From: Noviherbaspirillum sp.
GTDB lineage: Bacteria > Pseudomonadota > Gammaproteobacteria > Burkholderiales > Burkholderiaceae
Assembly (NCBI GenBank): GCA_028292785.1
Contig: JAQGLQ010000235.1
Span: forward strand, 1-5,167
DNA: 5,167 bases
Direction of reading: 5' to 3'
Of this stretch, positions 1 through 5,167 are shown one piece after another. Below the pieces are notes generated by a model that saw only the letters and a program-made list of their open reading frames with translations, did not search any database and was not told the origin of the DNA. The position numbers and the translations under genes are program-made. Each line of letters begins with the position of its first letter. The first letter of the stretch is position 1.

Positions 1-46
1 CCGCGGCATATTCGCGCAGCGAGCGCTCCAGAGTCAATTCTTTCAT
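1..46 (-). CDS. Start of a downstream gene (partial, function not assignable)
   Basis: An ATG at 46 has GAGG 6 nt upstream, and that site overlaps the TGA stop of the cupin gene, an arrangement typical of translational coupling. The frame stays open to the left edge and gives 15 residues, MKELTLERSLREYAA. The beginning is reminiscent of MmgE/PrpD-family proteins, which often open with a similar Leu/Arg-rich helix, but 15 residues do not allow a call. It shows that the operon continues past the left edge. Confidence 0.6.
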   Translation of the reverse strand, partial: MKELTLERSLREYAA

Positions 47-54
47 TGCTTTCC

Positions 55-1146
55 TCAGGCAGACTGCGACTGTGCAGCGCGATACTCGGGGCACGGCTGC
101 AATTCCTCGAAGCCGGCCTGGCGATCGACGCCGACCGTGTGCACCAGGTTGCGCTCCATGCCGAGCAGGAATACCGAGTCCTTGCCGGTATTTACATGGC
201 GATAGATCACGCCGTCCTTGAAGGTCGGCAGCGTCATGACATCGCCGGCCTTCCATGCATGGCGCACGCCGTCGACTTCGGTATAGCCCTCGCCCTGCAG
301 GATGTAGAACACCGCGTCGCCGCCATGACGCTGCACGCCGCTGCGGCTGTCCACCGGGATCTCCTGGCGATAGAAAATATTGGTCTGCACCGCGCTGTAG
401 GCGATGCAGGGATGCAGATACCACTGCATCTTGCCGTGCGCGTTCAGTTCCCACGGCAATTCGTCGCCGCGGATCATCCAGGTACCCTCCTCCAATCGGC
501 GGCGCTGCACGTCGCGCAATGCCACCAGGCGGTCGAACATGTTGGTGGTCTTCAGCTCGTCGGGGTGAGCGACCAGCGGCACCTGCTCGGTATTCGCCGT
601 GGTCTTCCATTCGGTGTATTTTTCACCGCCGGCGATGGTGGTGGTCGAGCCGCGCAGGTCGGGGGTATCGCTCAGCTGGTCGATGCTGTTGGCAATGAAC
701 GGCGCCATCATCATGTCGCGCAGGGCGATCCAGCGGCAGCCCTTGGTCGTATCCTTGTTCCAGTGCTGGTGCGAGCAGCCGCACGGCATGATGGGCAGGA
801 GCAGCAGGTCGCCCGCCTTCCATTCGAGCAGATTGCCGTTGACCTCGGTCGCACCTTCGCCTTCCACCACGTAGATGACGATGCCGCCCTGGTGATTGTG
901 GCGGCCCGACTGGCGCTTGATCAGCTGCTCGAATACGGCCCAGCTGCTGACGGCGGTATCGTCCAGCAAGGGCGACAGATAGAATTTCACGAAGCCCTGG
1001 CGCGATGCCTGGAATTCGCGCTCGTCGCCGCGGATCAGCAGTTTGCCGGTCTTCTGCCGCTCGATGCCTTTCTGGTAATAGCGTACGGTCTGTTCGTACA
1101 CCGAGTCCTGGATGGCTTCCAGGCCCTTCACTCGTTCACGTTCCAT
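55..1146 (-). CDS. Two-domain cupin protein, gentisate / 1-hydroxy-2-naphthoate dioxygenase-like
   Basis: This 363-residue bicupin probably is an Fe(II) ring-cleaving dioxygenase acting on a monohydroxylated aromatic acid such as gentisate, salicylate or 1-hydroxy-2-naphthoate. Cupin 1 carries GRHNHQGGIVIYVVEGEG (81-98), EWKAGDLLLLP (108-118) and CSHQHWN (124-130), so His83, His85 and His126 or His128 can form the metal site. Cupin 2 repeats the layout with SGVQRHGGDAVFYILQGEG (269-287), AWKAGDVMTLP (297-307) and YRHVN (315-319), but has Gln-Arg-His where an H-x-H pair is expected, so it may be metal-free. I prefer the ATG at 1146 to the adjacent one at 1149 because AAGGAG is 5 nt away rather than 2. 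It lies 26 bp after the binding-protein gene and 8 bp before the next gene. Exact substrate is unknown; a non-dioxygenase cupin role is possible. Confidence 0.78.
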   Translation of the reverse strand: MERERVKGLEAIQDSVYEQTVRYYQKGIERQKTGKLLIRGDEREFQASRQGFVKFYLSPLLDDTAVSSWAVFEQLIKRQSGRHNHQGGIVIYVVEGEGATEVNGNLLEWKAGDLLLLPIMPCGCSHQHWNKDTTKGCRWIALRDMMMAPFIANSIDQLSDTPDLRGSTTTIAGGEKYTEWKTTANTEQVPLVAHPDELKTTNMFDRLVALRDVQRRRLEEGTWMIRGDELPWELNAHGKMQWYLHPCIAYSAVQTNIFYRQEIPVDSRSGVQRHGGDAVFYILQGEGYTEVDGVRHAWKAGDVMTLPTFKDGVIYRHVNTGKDSVFLLGMERNLVHTVGVDRQAGFEELQPCPEYRAAQSQSA

Positions 1147-1151
1147 CATGT

Positions 1152-1157
1152 CTCCTT
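1152..1157 (-). promoter_or_regulatory. Ribosome-binding site of the cupin gene, with two adjacent ATG codons
   Basis: AAGGAG is followed by AC and then ATGATG. Spacing is only 2 nt to the ATG at 1149 and 5 nt to the ATG at 1146, so the second is favoured. The difference is one Met residue. Confidence 0.6.
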
Positions 1158-1172
1158 GGTTTATCTTGTCGT

Positions 1173-2264
1173 TTATTTTGCGAGCAGTTCTTTCGACAGC
1201 TCCTGCGCGCGCAGCTTGACTGCCGCATACTTCTCGTCGGAGATGTCGAGATAGGAGCTGGCCTTTTGCGGGTCGAGCGCGAAGTCGGGATTGCCCGGCT
1301 TGACGTCGACGCGCAGGCTGTTGGTCTTGCTGAGGTCGGCGAAGCGCTGCTGGGTTTTCTGTGTCAACAGCCAGTTCAGGAACACCTTGGCGGCATTCGG
1401 GTTAGGTGCCTTGTTCATCAGCACGACCGCGTTGCCGGCGACGGCGTTGTAGCCGGCGATCGGCTTGACGTTCTTGCCGAGTCCCTGCTCCTGGAACTGC
1501 GTGATCGGGCCGGCGCTGCCGAGGCCGATGGCAATCGGATAACGGTTGCGCACCACCCATTCCGCCATCTGCCTTCTGTTGTCCGATACCATGATGTCCT
1601 GCTTGGTCAGCAGGTCGCGCACGAACTGTTCGCCGTACAGCTGCATCAGGGTCGCCAGTCCGGCGGTGCCCGAGCCGCCGTTGCGCGGGTCCTGCATCAC
1701 GATCTTGCCTTTCCAGCGCGGATCGATGATGTCCTTCGCGGTCTTGAGCTGGCTTTCCGGCGCCGAATCGCGATTGACGATCAGCTCGCCGGCCAAAAGG
1801 CCGGTGGTGTGCAGCACATACTTGTTTTCGATATCGCCGAACAGTCCCTTCACTCCGCCCTTGGTCATCCACTTCTTGTCGTCCACCACCTCCGGCAGTA
1901 CCAGCAGCGGCAGGATCGGATCGAGCAGCCCCTTGTCCTTGGCCTGATAAGTGATGGCGTCCACGCCGCCGATGCGCAGGTCCCACAGATACTGGCCGAC
2001 CTCGCGCTCCTTGTAGACCACCGGCCAGAAATCGCGCAGATTGCCGGCCGTGTATTTGACCTTGATGCCGGGATAATCCTGTTCGAAGCTGACCAGCACC
2101 TGGCGCAGCAATTCGCCCGACAAGGCGGAAATCACCACGCTGCCTTCCTTCTTTGCGGCAGCGACCGTCTTTTCCCAGTCTGCGTTGCTATCGGCCGCGG
2201 CCGGAGCGGCATGCATGGCGGCGAGGACCGCGCAGCCGGCGATCCATTTCCAGTGTTTCATCAT
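1173..2264 (-). CDS. ABC transporter periplasmic substrate-binding protein
   Basis: This is an extracellular solute-binding protein of the iron(III)/small-anion (SBP_bac_6/8, FbpA/AfuA-like) fold group, 363 residues. It would bind a ligand in the periplasm and deliver it to an inner-membrane ABC permease. A signal peptide is clear: a basic start MMKHWKW, a hydrophobic core to about residue 20, and a likely cut after PAAA at residue 24. The mature protein begins with ADWEKTVAAAKKEGSVVIS (28-46), typical of this group. Other group features are FEQDYPGIKVKY (60-71), GLLAGELIVNRD (155-166), IIDPRWKGKIVMQDPRNGGSGT (179-200), and the AANPNAAKVFLNWLL-like block NPNAAKVFLNWLL (288-300). AGGAG lies 6 nt before the ATG at 2264. 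Its place among aromatic-degradation genes suggests uptake of the aromatic acid substrate, as in known ABC importers for phthalate-like acids; the family alone would also fit iron or another anion. No permease or ATPase gene is in the window. Confidence 0.88.
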   Translation of the reverse strand: MMKHWKWIAGCAVLAAMHAAPAAADSNADWEKTVAAAKKEGSVVISALSGELLRQVLVSFEQDYPGIKVKYTAGNLRDFWPVVYKEREVGQYLWDLRIGGVDAITYQAKDKGLLDPILPLLVLPEVVDDKKWMTKGGVKGLFGDIENKYVLHTTGLLAGELIVNRDSAPESQLKTAKDIIDPRWKGKIVMQDPRNGGSGTAGLATLMQLYGEQFVRDLLTKQDIMVSDNRRQMAEWVVRNRYPIAIGLGSAGPITQFQEQGLGKNVKPIAGYNAVAGNAVVLMNKAPNPNAAKVFLNWLLTQKTQQRFADLSKTNSLRVDVKPGNPDFALDPQKASSYLDISDEKYAAVKLRAQELSKELLAK

Positions 2265-2301
2265 TGTTGTCTCCTGTAATAGTTATGATGGGCACCGCTG
2301 C

Positions 2302-2357
2302 AGCCGGCGCCGTATGGGCATTGTGCCTTTTGCCTCGTGCCGTCGCCGGCGCCGGCT
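2302..2357 (-). repeat. 11-bp GC-rich inverted repeat in the gap after the LigA-like gene
   Basis: The arm AGCCGGCGCCG at 2302-2312 and the arm CGGCGCCGGCT at 2347-2357 are perfect reverse complements, separated by 34 nt; the second arm touches the stop codon of the LigA-like gene. Each arm is also partly self-palindromic (GCCGGC, GGCGCC). In RNA this would be a very stable stem. No run of U follows it on the minus strand, so it does not look like a simple Rho-independent terminator. It could slow exonucleases or partly attenuate transcription between the enzyme genes and the binding-protein gene. No convincing -35/-10 promoter was seen in the 92-bp gap. Confidence 0.55.
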
Positions 2358-2614
2358 CAGCCGCCGCCGATCTTCTTCAGGTATTGCGGAAACTGATCCT
2401 TGCCGAACACCGCCTGATAAGCACGCATCAGCAGCATCGGATTGATGCGCTTGCTGGCGAGCGTGCGCACATCCATGCGCTTGAGCAGTTCGCGTTCCGC
2501 CGGCTCGAGCGGATAACGGTCGAGATGCGGGTCGGGGTCGGCGCGAAACATGGGACCAGTCTGCGGCTTCCGGACCAGATCCCATAGCACTTTCTCGATG
2601 GTATAGCTGCTCAT
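2357..2614 (-). CDS. Small LigA-domain protein (extradiol dioxygenase LigAB small-subunit type)
   Basis: This 85-residue protein resembles the alpha (LigA) subunit domain of protocatechuate 4,5-dioxygenase and its relatives. In that family it caps the active site of the iron-bearing LigB subunit and has no metal of its own. Features seen: YTIEKVLWDL (4-13), FRADPDPHLDRYPLEPAER (23-41), LLKRMDVRTL (43-52), and the helix INPMLLMRAYQAVFG (57-71). Together these give the mostly helical fold expected. It is shorter than LigA of Sphingobium (about 140 residues) and contains only the core domain. The ATG at 2614 has GGGAG 6 nt upstream and lies 20 bp after the aldolase stop. The same frame runs further upstream to 2962, but that part is antisense-like shadow inside the aldolase gene. 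No LigB partner is in the window. It could serve a LigB encoded nearby or have taken another role. Confidence 0.8.
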   Translation of the reverse strand: MSSYTIEKVLWDLVRKPQTGPMFRADPDPHLDRYPLEPAERELLKRMDVRTLASKRINPMLLMRAYQAVFGKDQFPQYLKKIGGG

Positions 2615-2634
2615 GGCTTGCTCCCGCGGAGGCG

Positions 2635-3642
2635 TTATTGATCGAAGAAGGTGCCGGCCACGACGGCGGCATTGATTTCCGCCCAGCGCCGGCCGGACTT
2701 GGCCGCATTCTCCAGCAGCGGCGCCGGCGTCAGATGGTAAGGCGGACGGCACGGCCCGGCATTCATCCAGCCGCCGGCATTGGCGCGGCCTTTTTCCAGT
2801 CCGATGTTGAACATCGCGAATTCCTTGAATCCGCCGGGCGGTATGAACAGCGCCGAAGCGCCGCCGGCCGCGTCGTTCAGTTTCCGCGCACGGCTCCAGT
2901 CGCCGGTGCTCTTCGCGCGGATCACTTCGTCGCGTAGCGCGGTCACCAGCTGCGGACCGCACACCGCGCCGCCGCTCCAGAACGCGGTGCAGAAATCGGG
3001 TTCCATGCGCGCCGCGCCGTAGTAATCGTTATTGACCGGCATGAAGCGGATACGCCGGCGGCTGGCATTGATGTCGCGCAGCAGCGTGCCCAGTCCGAGA
3101 TACTTGGCGCTGACGACCTGCGGGATGTCGGCCAGCTGCGCCCAGAACGCCGCCGGGTATTCGAAGGCAAACGCTTCGGGATTCGCGTAGACGCAGATGG
3201 CGGTATCCGGGCAAGCCTCGGCCACGTCACGGTAATACTGGACCGCGACCGGCACGCTGGCCGAGCACCACATCGGCAGGCCCAGCATCGTGCCATTGGC
3301 GCCGATGTCGGCGGCGACGCGAGTCTGCTCTATGGTATCGCGCGTATTGAGCGTGGTGGTGCCGACGAAGATCGGCACGCGGCCGCGCGCCGCATCGACC
3401 ATCGCACCCATGAAAGCTTTCTTCTCGTCCCAGGTCAGGGTCGCACACTCGCCCAGCGTGCCGAGGCTCATGATGCCATCCACGCCGGCGTCGATCAGTG
3501 CGTTCACCACGCGCGCCGTTTCATCGACGTCGACGGTATCGCGGGCACGCCAGTCGTCGGCGCCGGGCTTGGCGGGCGTGGGGATGATCACCCATGCGCC
3601 CTGAATTTCGTCCATGGTCATTAGTCCGCGGTTTGCTGGCAT
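2635..3642 (-). CDS. trans-o-hydroxybenzylidenepyruvate-type hydratase-aldolase (NahE/PhdJ-like, DapA superfamily)
   Basis: This is a class I (Schiff-base) aldolase of the dihydrodipicolinate synthase superfamily. NahE and PhdJ hydrate an arylidene-pyruvate and split it into pyruvate and an aromatic aldehyde (salicylaldehyde or 2-carboxybenzaldehyde). The 335-residue length fits. Visible features in order: IQGAWVIIPTPAKPG (13-27), GTLGECATLTWDEK (61-74), FVGTTTLNTRDTI (92-104), ADIGANGTMLGLPMW (111-125), VYANPEAFAFEYP (151-163) with the likely catalytic Tyr152, VVSAKYLGLG (177-186) with the Schiff-base Lys180, NDYYGAARM (205-213), and NIGLEKGRANAGGW with AGPCRPPY (279-302). The last block is typical of this subfamily rather than of true DapA. 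I chose the ATG at 3642 because AGGAG is 7 nt upstream; the ATG at 3675 has no site. The aldehyde product cannot be told from sequence alone; an ortho-carboxy or ortho-hydroxy benzaldehyde is likely. Confidence 0.92.
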   Translation of the reverse strand: MPANRGLMTMDEIQGAWVIIPTPAKPGADDWRARDTVDVDETARVVNALIDAGVDGIMSLGTLGECATLTWDEKKAFMGAMVDAARGRVPIFVGTTTLNTRDTIEQTRVAADIGANGTMLGLPMWCSASVPVAVQYYRDVAEACPDTAICVYANPEAFAFEYPAAFWAQLADIPQVVSAKYLGLGTLLRDINASRRRIRFMPVNNDYYGAARMEPDFCTAFWSGGAVCGPQLVTALRDEVIRAKSTGDWSRARKLNDAAGGASALFIPPGGFKEFAMFNIGLEKGRANAGGWMNAGPCRPPYHLTPAPLLENAAKSGRRWAEINAAVVAGTFFDQ

Positions 3643-3682
3643 TGCGTGTCTCCTGAAATTAGTCGGTACGTGCACCTGCGCA

Positions 3683-4276
3683 TTACGCTGTCAGGCATTC
3701 CTCAAGAAAATCGAGGCGGTCATTCCCCCAGAACATTTCGTCGCCGACCATCATCATCGGCACGCCGAATACGCCGAGGCGGTAAGCCTCTTCCTGGATT
3801 TCACGATAGCGCGTCTGCGCCTGTGGCGTCGCCACATAGCCGAACAAATCGCGCGCATCCATCCCGATATCGCCGGCGACCGCGGTCAGCAGCGCGTCGT
3901 CGTCCGGATCGCCGCCGAGTCCCCATACGCGATGGAAGGCTGCATTGGCATAGGCTTCGGCCAAGCCGCGGTCGGCGGCGAGCAGCAGGCCGCTGTTCAG
4001 GCGCGGCGCGCGGAATGCTTTCGGATCGGTCATCGGCAGGCCGTAGCGCTGCGCCCAGCCGAGGCGGTCGCGGCGGATGAAGCGTGCCTTGGCGGGAACG
4101 GCGCGCGTCGACGGCGCGAAGTTGCCGGCCGCGAGCTTGGCGTGCATTACATCCATCGGACGGTAGTCGATGACGGCACCGTGGCGCGCGGCGATTTCCG
4201 GCAGCTGCGCGTTGGCCAGATAGGCGAACGGGCTGATGAAGTCGAGATAGAAAACGATTCTGCGTTCACTGTTCAT
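3683..4276 (-). CDS. 2-hydroxychromene-2-carboxylate isomerase (NahD-like, DsbA / kappa-GST fold)
   Basis: Members of this family interconvert 2-hydroxychromene-2-carboxylate and trans-o-hydroxybenzylidenepyruvate, a glutathione-dependent step after meta-cleavage of 1,2-dihydroxynaphthalene-type diols. The 197-residue protein is of normal length. It starts with FYLDFISPFAYLAN (9-22); Ser15 matches the serine that binds and activates glutathione in kappa-class GSTs and NahD. The thioredoxin-fold end is clear: GVFGVPMMMVGDEMFWGNDR (168-187), with Pro173 as the expected cis-proline. An all-alpha insertion fills residues about 60-165. I chose the ATG at 4276 because GAGG lies 5 nt upstream; the ATG at 4300 would overlap beta and lacks a ribosome-binding site. 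It follows beta by 7 bp and precedes the aldolase by 40 bp, and the aldolase performs the next step in naphthalene-type pathways. The substrate may be a substituted homologue rather than the naphthalene intermediate. Confidence 0.9.
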   Translation of the reverse strand: MNSERRIVFYLDFISPFAYLANAQLPEIAARHGAVIDYRPMDVMHAKLAAGNFAPSTRAVPAKARFIRRDRLGWAQRYGLPMTDPKAFRAPRLNSGLLLAADRGLAEAYANAAFHRVWGLGGDPDDDALLTAVAGDIGMDARDLFGYVATPQAQTRYREIQEEAYRLGVFGVPMMMVGDEMFWGNDRLDFLEECLTA

Positions 4277-4283
4277 GCCGGCC

Positions 4284-4775
4284 TCATACCTGATAGACAT
4301 CCAGCACCGCGTTGATCATGTCGTTGATCACCACGATCTTCTTGCGCCTGATGCGCCATAAGCCATCCACCTGCGCCAGCCGGTATTCGTAACGCCCGTA
4401 CAGGGTATCGGTGTGCTCGAAGCGATAGGTGTTGGCCTGCCATTGCGCATACACCGGCAGCAGTCCGTCTTGCATCTCGCCGAGGCGGATATTGGTAACC
4501 TGGTGCCAGGTGCGCGGCAAGGGAGTCGACGCGGCCGACATCCCGGTGCGAATGCGCAGGATGCGGTCCTCCAGTCTGGCACGGCGGTCGTGATAGATCA
4601 TCGAGACTTCGGTCTTCGGATTTGTCACCAGCGCATGTTCGCCTTTCCATGCCGGCAGCCAGTATTCGCAGTCCTCGGTGAACAGCGCGAGCCAGTCGTC
4701 CCAGCGCTGTTCATCCAGCGCCGCGGCTTCGCGGTACAGCAGGTCGCTGACCCGGTTCAGTGTCGACGGCTCCAT
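4284..4775 (-). CDS. Ring-hydroxylating dioxygenase beta subunit
   Basis: This is the small subunit of the Rieske oxygenase encoded just upstream. In this family alpha and beta form an alpha3beta3 hexamer in which beta is mainly structural. It has 163 residues, close to the usual 160-170. Recognisable features are the N-terminal helix with LYREAAALDEQRWDDWLALF (residues 13-32), ECEYWLP-like DCEYWLP (35-41), the central TEVSMIYHDRRARLEDRILRIRTG region (55-78), and the C-terminal KKIVVINDMINAVLDVY region (146-161). The pattern resembles BenB/XylY/AntB-type subunits (SnoaL-like fold). I chose the ATG at 4775, not the in-frame ATG at 4811. The later start has AAGGAGG 10 nt upstream and gives the family length without a 34-nt overlap into alpha. 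The stop codon overlaps the ribosome-binding site of the isomerase gene, so the two are probably translationally coupled. Confidence 0.92.
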   Translation of the reverse strand: MEPSTLNRVSDLLYREAAALDEQRWDDWLALFTEDCEYWLPAWKGEHALVTNPKTEVSMIYHDRRARLEDRILRIRTGMSAASTPLPRTWHQVTNIRLGEMQDGLLPVYAQWQANTYRFEHTDTLYGRYEYRLAQVDGLWRIRRKKIVVINDMINAVLDVYQV

Positions 4776-4777
4776 GA

Positions 4778-5167
4778 TCACGCTTCCTCCTTCGCCATCA
4801 TTTTTGTCCACTGGCGGTACATGCCGTGGTAAAGCAGTTCATCTTGCGGATTGCTGCCGCCGGCATACGGTTCGATGCCGAGCGCGCGCGCGTCTTCGTC
4901 GGGCCCGGGCTGCAGCCGCTGCATGCCGCGGTCATAGCCATGCTCGACCTCCGGCGCCGCTTCGCAGCCGACCTGCATGCTTTCGAACACCGCCAGATCA
5001 TCCGAGGTGGCCAGGCCGCTGGCGTTGAAGAAATCCTCGAACTGACGGATGCGCCGCTCGCGTGCCGCCGCGCTCTCGCCGCGCGGCCCGAAGCAGTAGC
5101 TCTTGACTTCGGTGACATTGGCCGAGACCGGGCGGATCACGCGGATCTGGGTCGAGTTCTGATCCAT
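4778..5167 (-). CDS. Rieske ring-hydroxylating oxygenase alpha subunit, C-terminal part (partial at right edge)
   Basis: This is the catalytic-domain end of the large subunit of an aromatic-ring-hydroxylating dioxygenase, a cytoplasmic non-heme iron enzyme that adds O2 to an aromatic ring to give a cis-dihydrodiol. The frame is open to the window edge. The Met codon on the last three bases is probably internal, because family members are about 430-460 residues and only 129 are seen. The visible stretch starts with DQNSTQIRVIRP, followed by TEVKSYCFGPRGES, RIRQFEDFFNASG and, near the end, YHGMYRQW, which I recognise from the benzoate/toluate/anthranilate dioxygenase type. One of the paired Asp residues at 56-57 (after ASGLATS) sits where the carboxylate ligand of the 2-His-1-Asp iron site is expected. 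The Rieske cluster and both His ligands would lie beyond the edge. The TGA stop is 2 bp before the beta-subunit ATG. The exact substrate cannot be read from this part. Confidence 0.9.
   Translation of the reverse strand: MDQNSTQIRVIRPVSANVTEVKSYCFGPRGESAAARERRIRQFEDFFNASGLATSDDLAVFESMQVGCEAAPEVEHGYDRGMQRLQPGPDEDARALGIEPYAGGSNPQDELLYHGMYRQWTKMMAKEEA
4786..4792 (-). promoter_or_regulatory. Ribosome-binding site setting the beta-subunit start
   Basis: A full AAGGAGG lies within the last codons of the alpha gene, 10 nt before the ATG at 4775. It favours that start over the in-frame ATG at 4811, which would place the site inside its own coding region. Confidence 0.75.

Noticed and set aside
46..1254. 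Plus-strand open frame of 402 codons
   Set aside because: It lies antisense to the cupin gene and runs into the binding-protein gene. Its translation has no recognisable domain and reads like a GC-rich antisense shadow (many His, Arg, Ala), with no ribosome-binding site noted.
1005..2279. Plus-strand open frame of 424 codons
   Set aside because: It is fully antisense to the end of the cupin gene and the whole binding-protein gene. The minus-strand protein has a signal peptide and family motifs, so the plus frame is a shadow.
2265..2356. Promoter for the binding-protein gene in the 92-bp gap
   Set aside because: AT-rich bases near 2276-2289 (TATTAC and CATAAC on the minus strand) vaguely resemble a -10 box, but there is no matching -35 element and they sit too close to the ribosome-binding site.
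2283..2708. Minus-strand frame of 141 codons overlapping the LigA-like gene
   Set aside because: It uses another frame through the aldolase end and the LigA-like gene, is rich in Arg, Ala and Ser without motifs, and conflicts with two better-supported genes.
2615..2962. Upstream extension of the LigA-like frame to an ATG at 2962
   Set aside because: The extension lies inside the aldolase gene in a different frame and shows low-complexity Arg-rich sequence. The ATG at 2614 with GGGAG upstream gives a compact LigA-domain protein.
3614..4315. Plus-strand open frame of 233 codons
   Set aside because: It is antisense to the isomerase gene, which has clear family motifs, and has no recognisable features itself.
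1..5167. tRNA, rRNA, CRISPR array, insertion sequence or attachment site
   Set aside because: I saw no direct-repeat arrays, terminal inverted repeats flanking a transposase, or tRNA-like cloverleaf; coding genes fill almost the whole window.

Overview
This is a GC-rich window in which every gene I can support lies on the minus strand, so it reads right to left. Gaps are 2 to 92 bp and no stretch is without genes for more than about 100 bp. It looks like the interior of one long catabolic operon for an aromatic compound, with both ends open at the window edges. High GC, the repeated AGGAGACA ribosome-binding leader and the gene families together suggest a betaproteobacterium, probably Burkholderiales. 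That placement is inference; there is no rRNA or other marker here.

Layout in transcription order: (1) the C-terminal third of a Rieske ring-hydroxylating oxygenase alpha subunit (5167-4778, cut by the right edge); (2) its beta subunit (4775-4284); (3) a 2-hydroxychromene-2-carboxylate isomerase of the NahD / kappa-GST type (4276-3683); (4) a hydratase-aldolase of the NahE/PhdJ type in the DapA superfamily (3642-2635); (5) a small stand-alone LigA-domain protein of 85 residues (2614-2357), which lies inside a longer out-of-family reading frame and is easily missed; (6) after a 92-bp gap with a strong GC-rich inverted repeat, a periplasmic substrate-binding protein of an ABC importer (2264-1173); (7) a two-domain cupin protein resembling gentisate / 1-hydroxy-2-naphthoate dioxygenases (1146-55); (8) the first 15 codons of another gene (46-1).

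The order suggests a bicyclic (naphthalene-like) aromatic acid pathway. The Rieske oxygenase would dihydroxylate the ring, and an extradiol dioxygenase would open it. The LigA-like protein may be the small subunit of that dioxygenase; a large LigB subunit is not in the window. The isomerase would convert the hydroxychromene product to the trans-benzylidenepyruvate form. The hydratase-aldolase would then release pyruvate and an aromatic aldehyde, and after oxidation to a hydroxy-acid the cupin enzyme could cleave the remaining ring. The binding protein would capture substrate in the periplasm. The oxygenase subunits look like the benzoate/toluate/anthranilate clade rather than the naphthalene clade, so a carboxylated substrate is my favoured guess. 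No dihydrodiol dehydrogenase, aldehyde dehydrogenase, ferredoxin/reductase, ABC permease or ATPase, or regulator is visible here.
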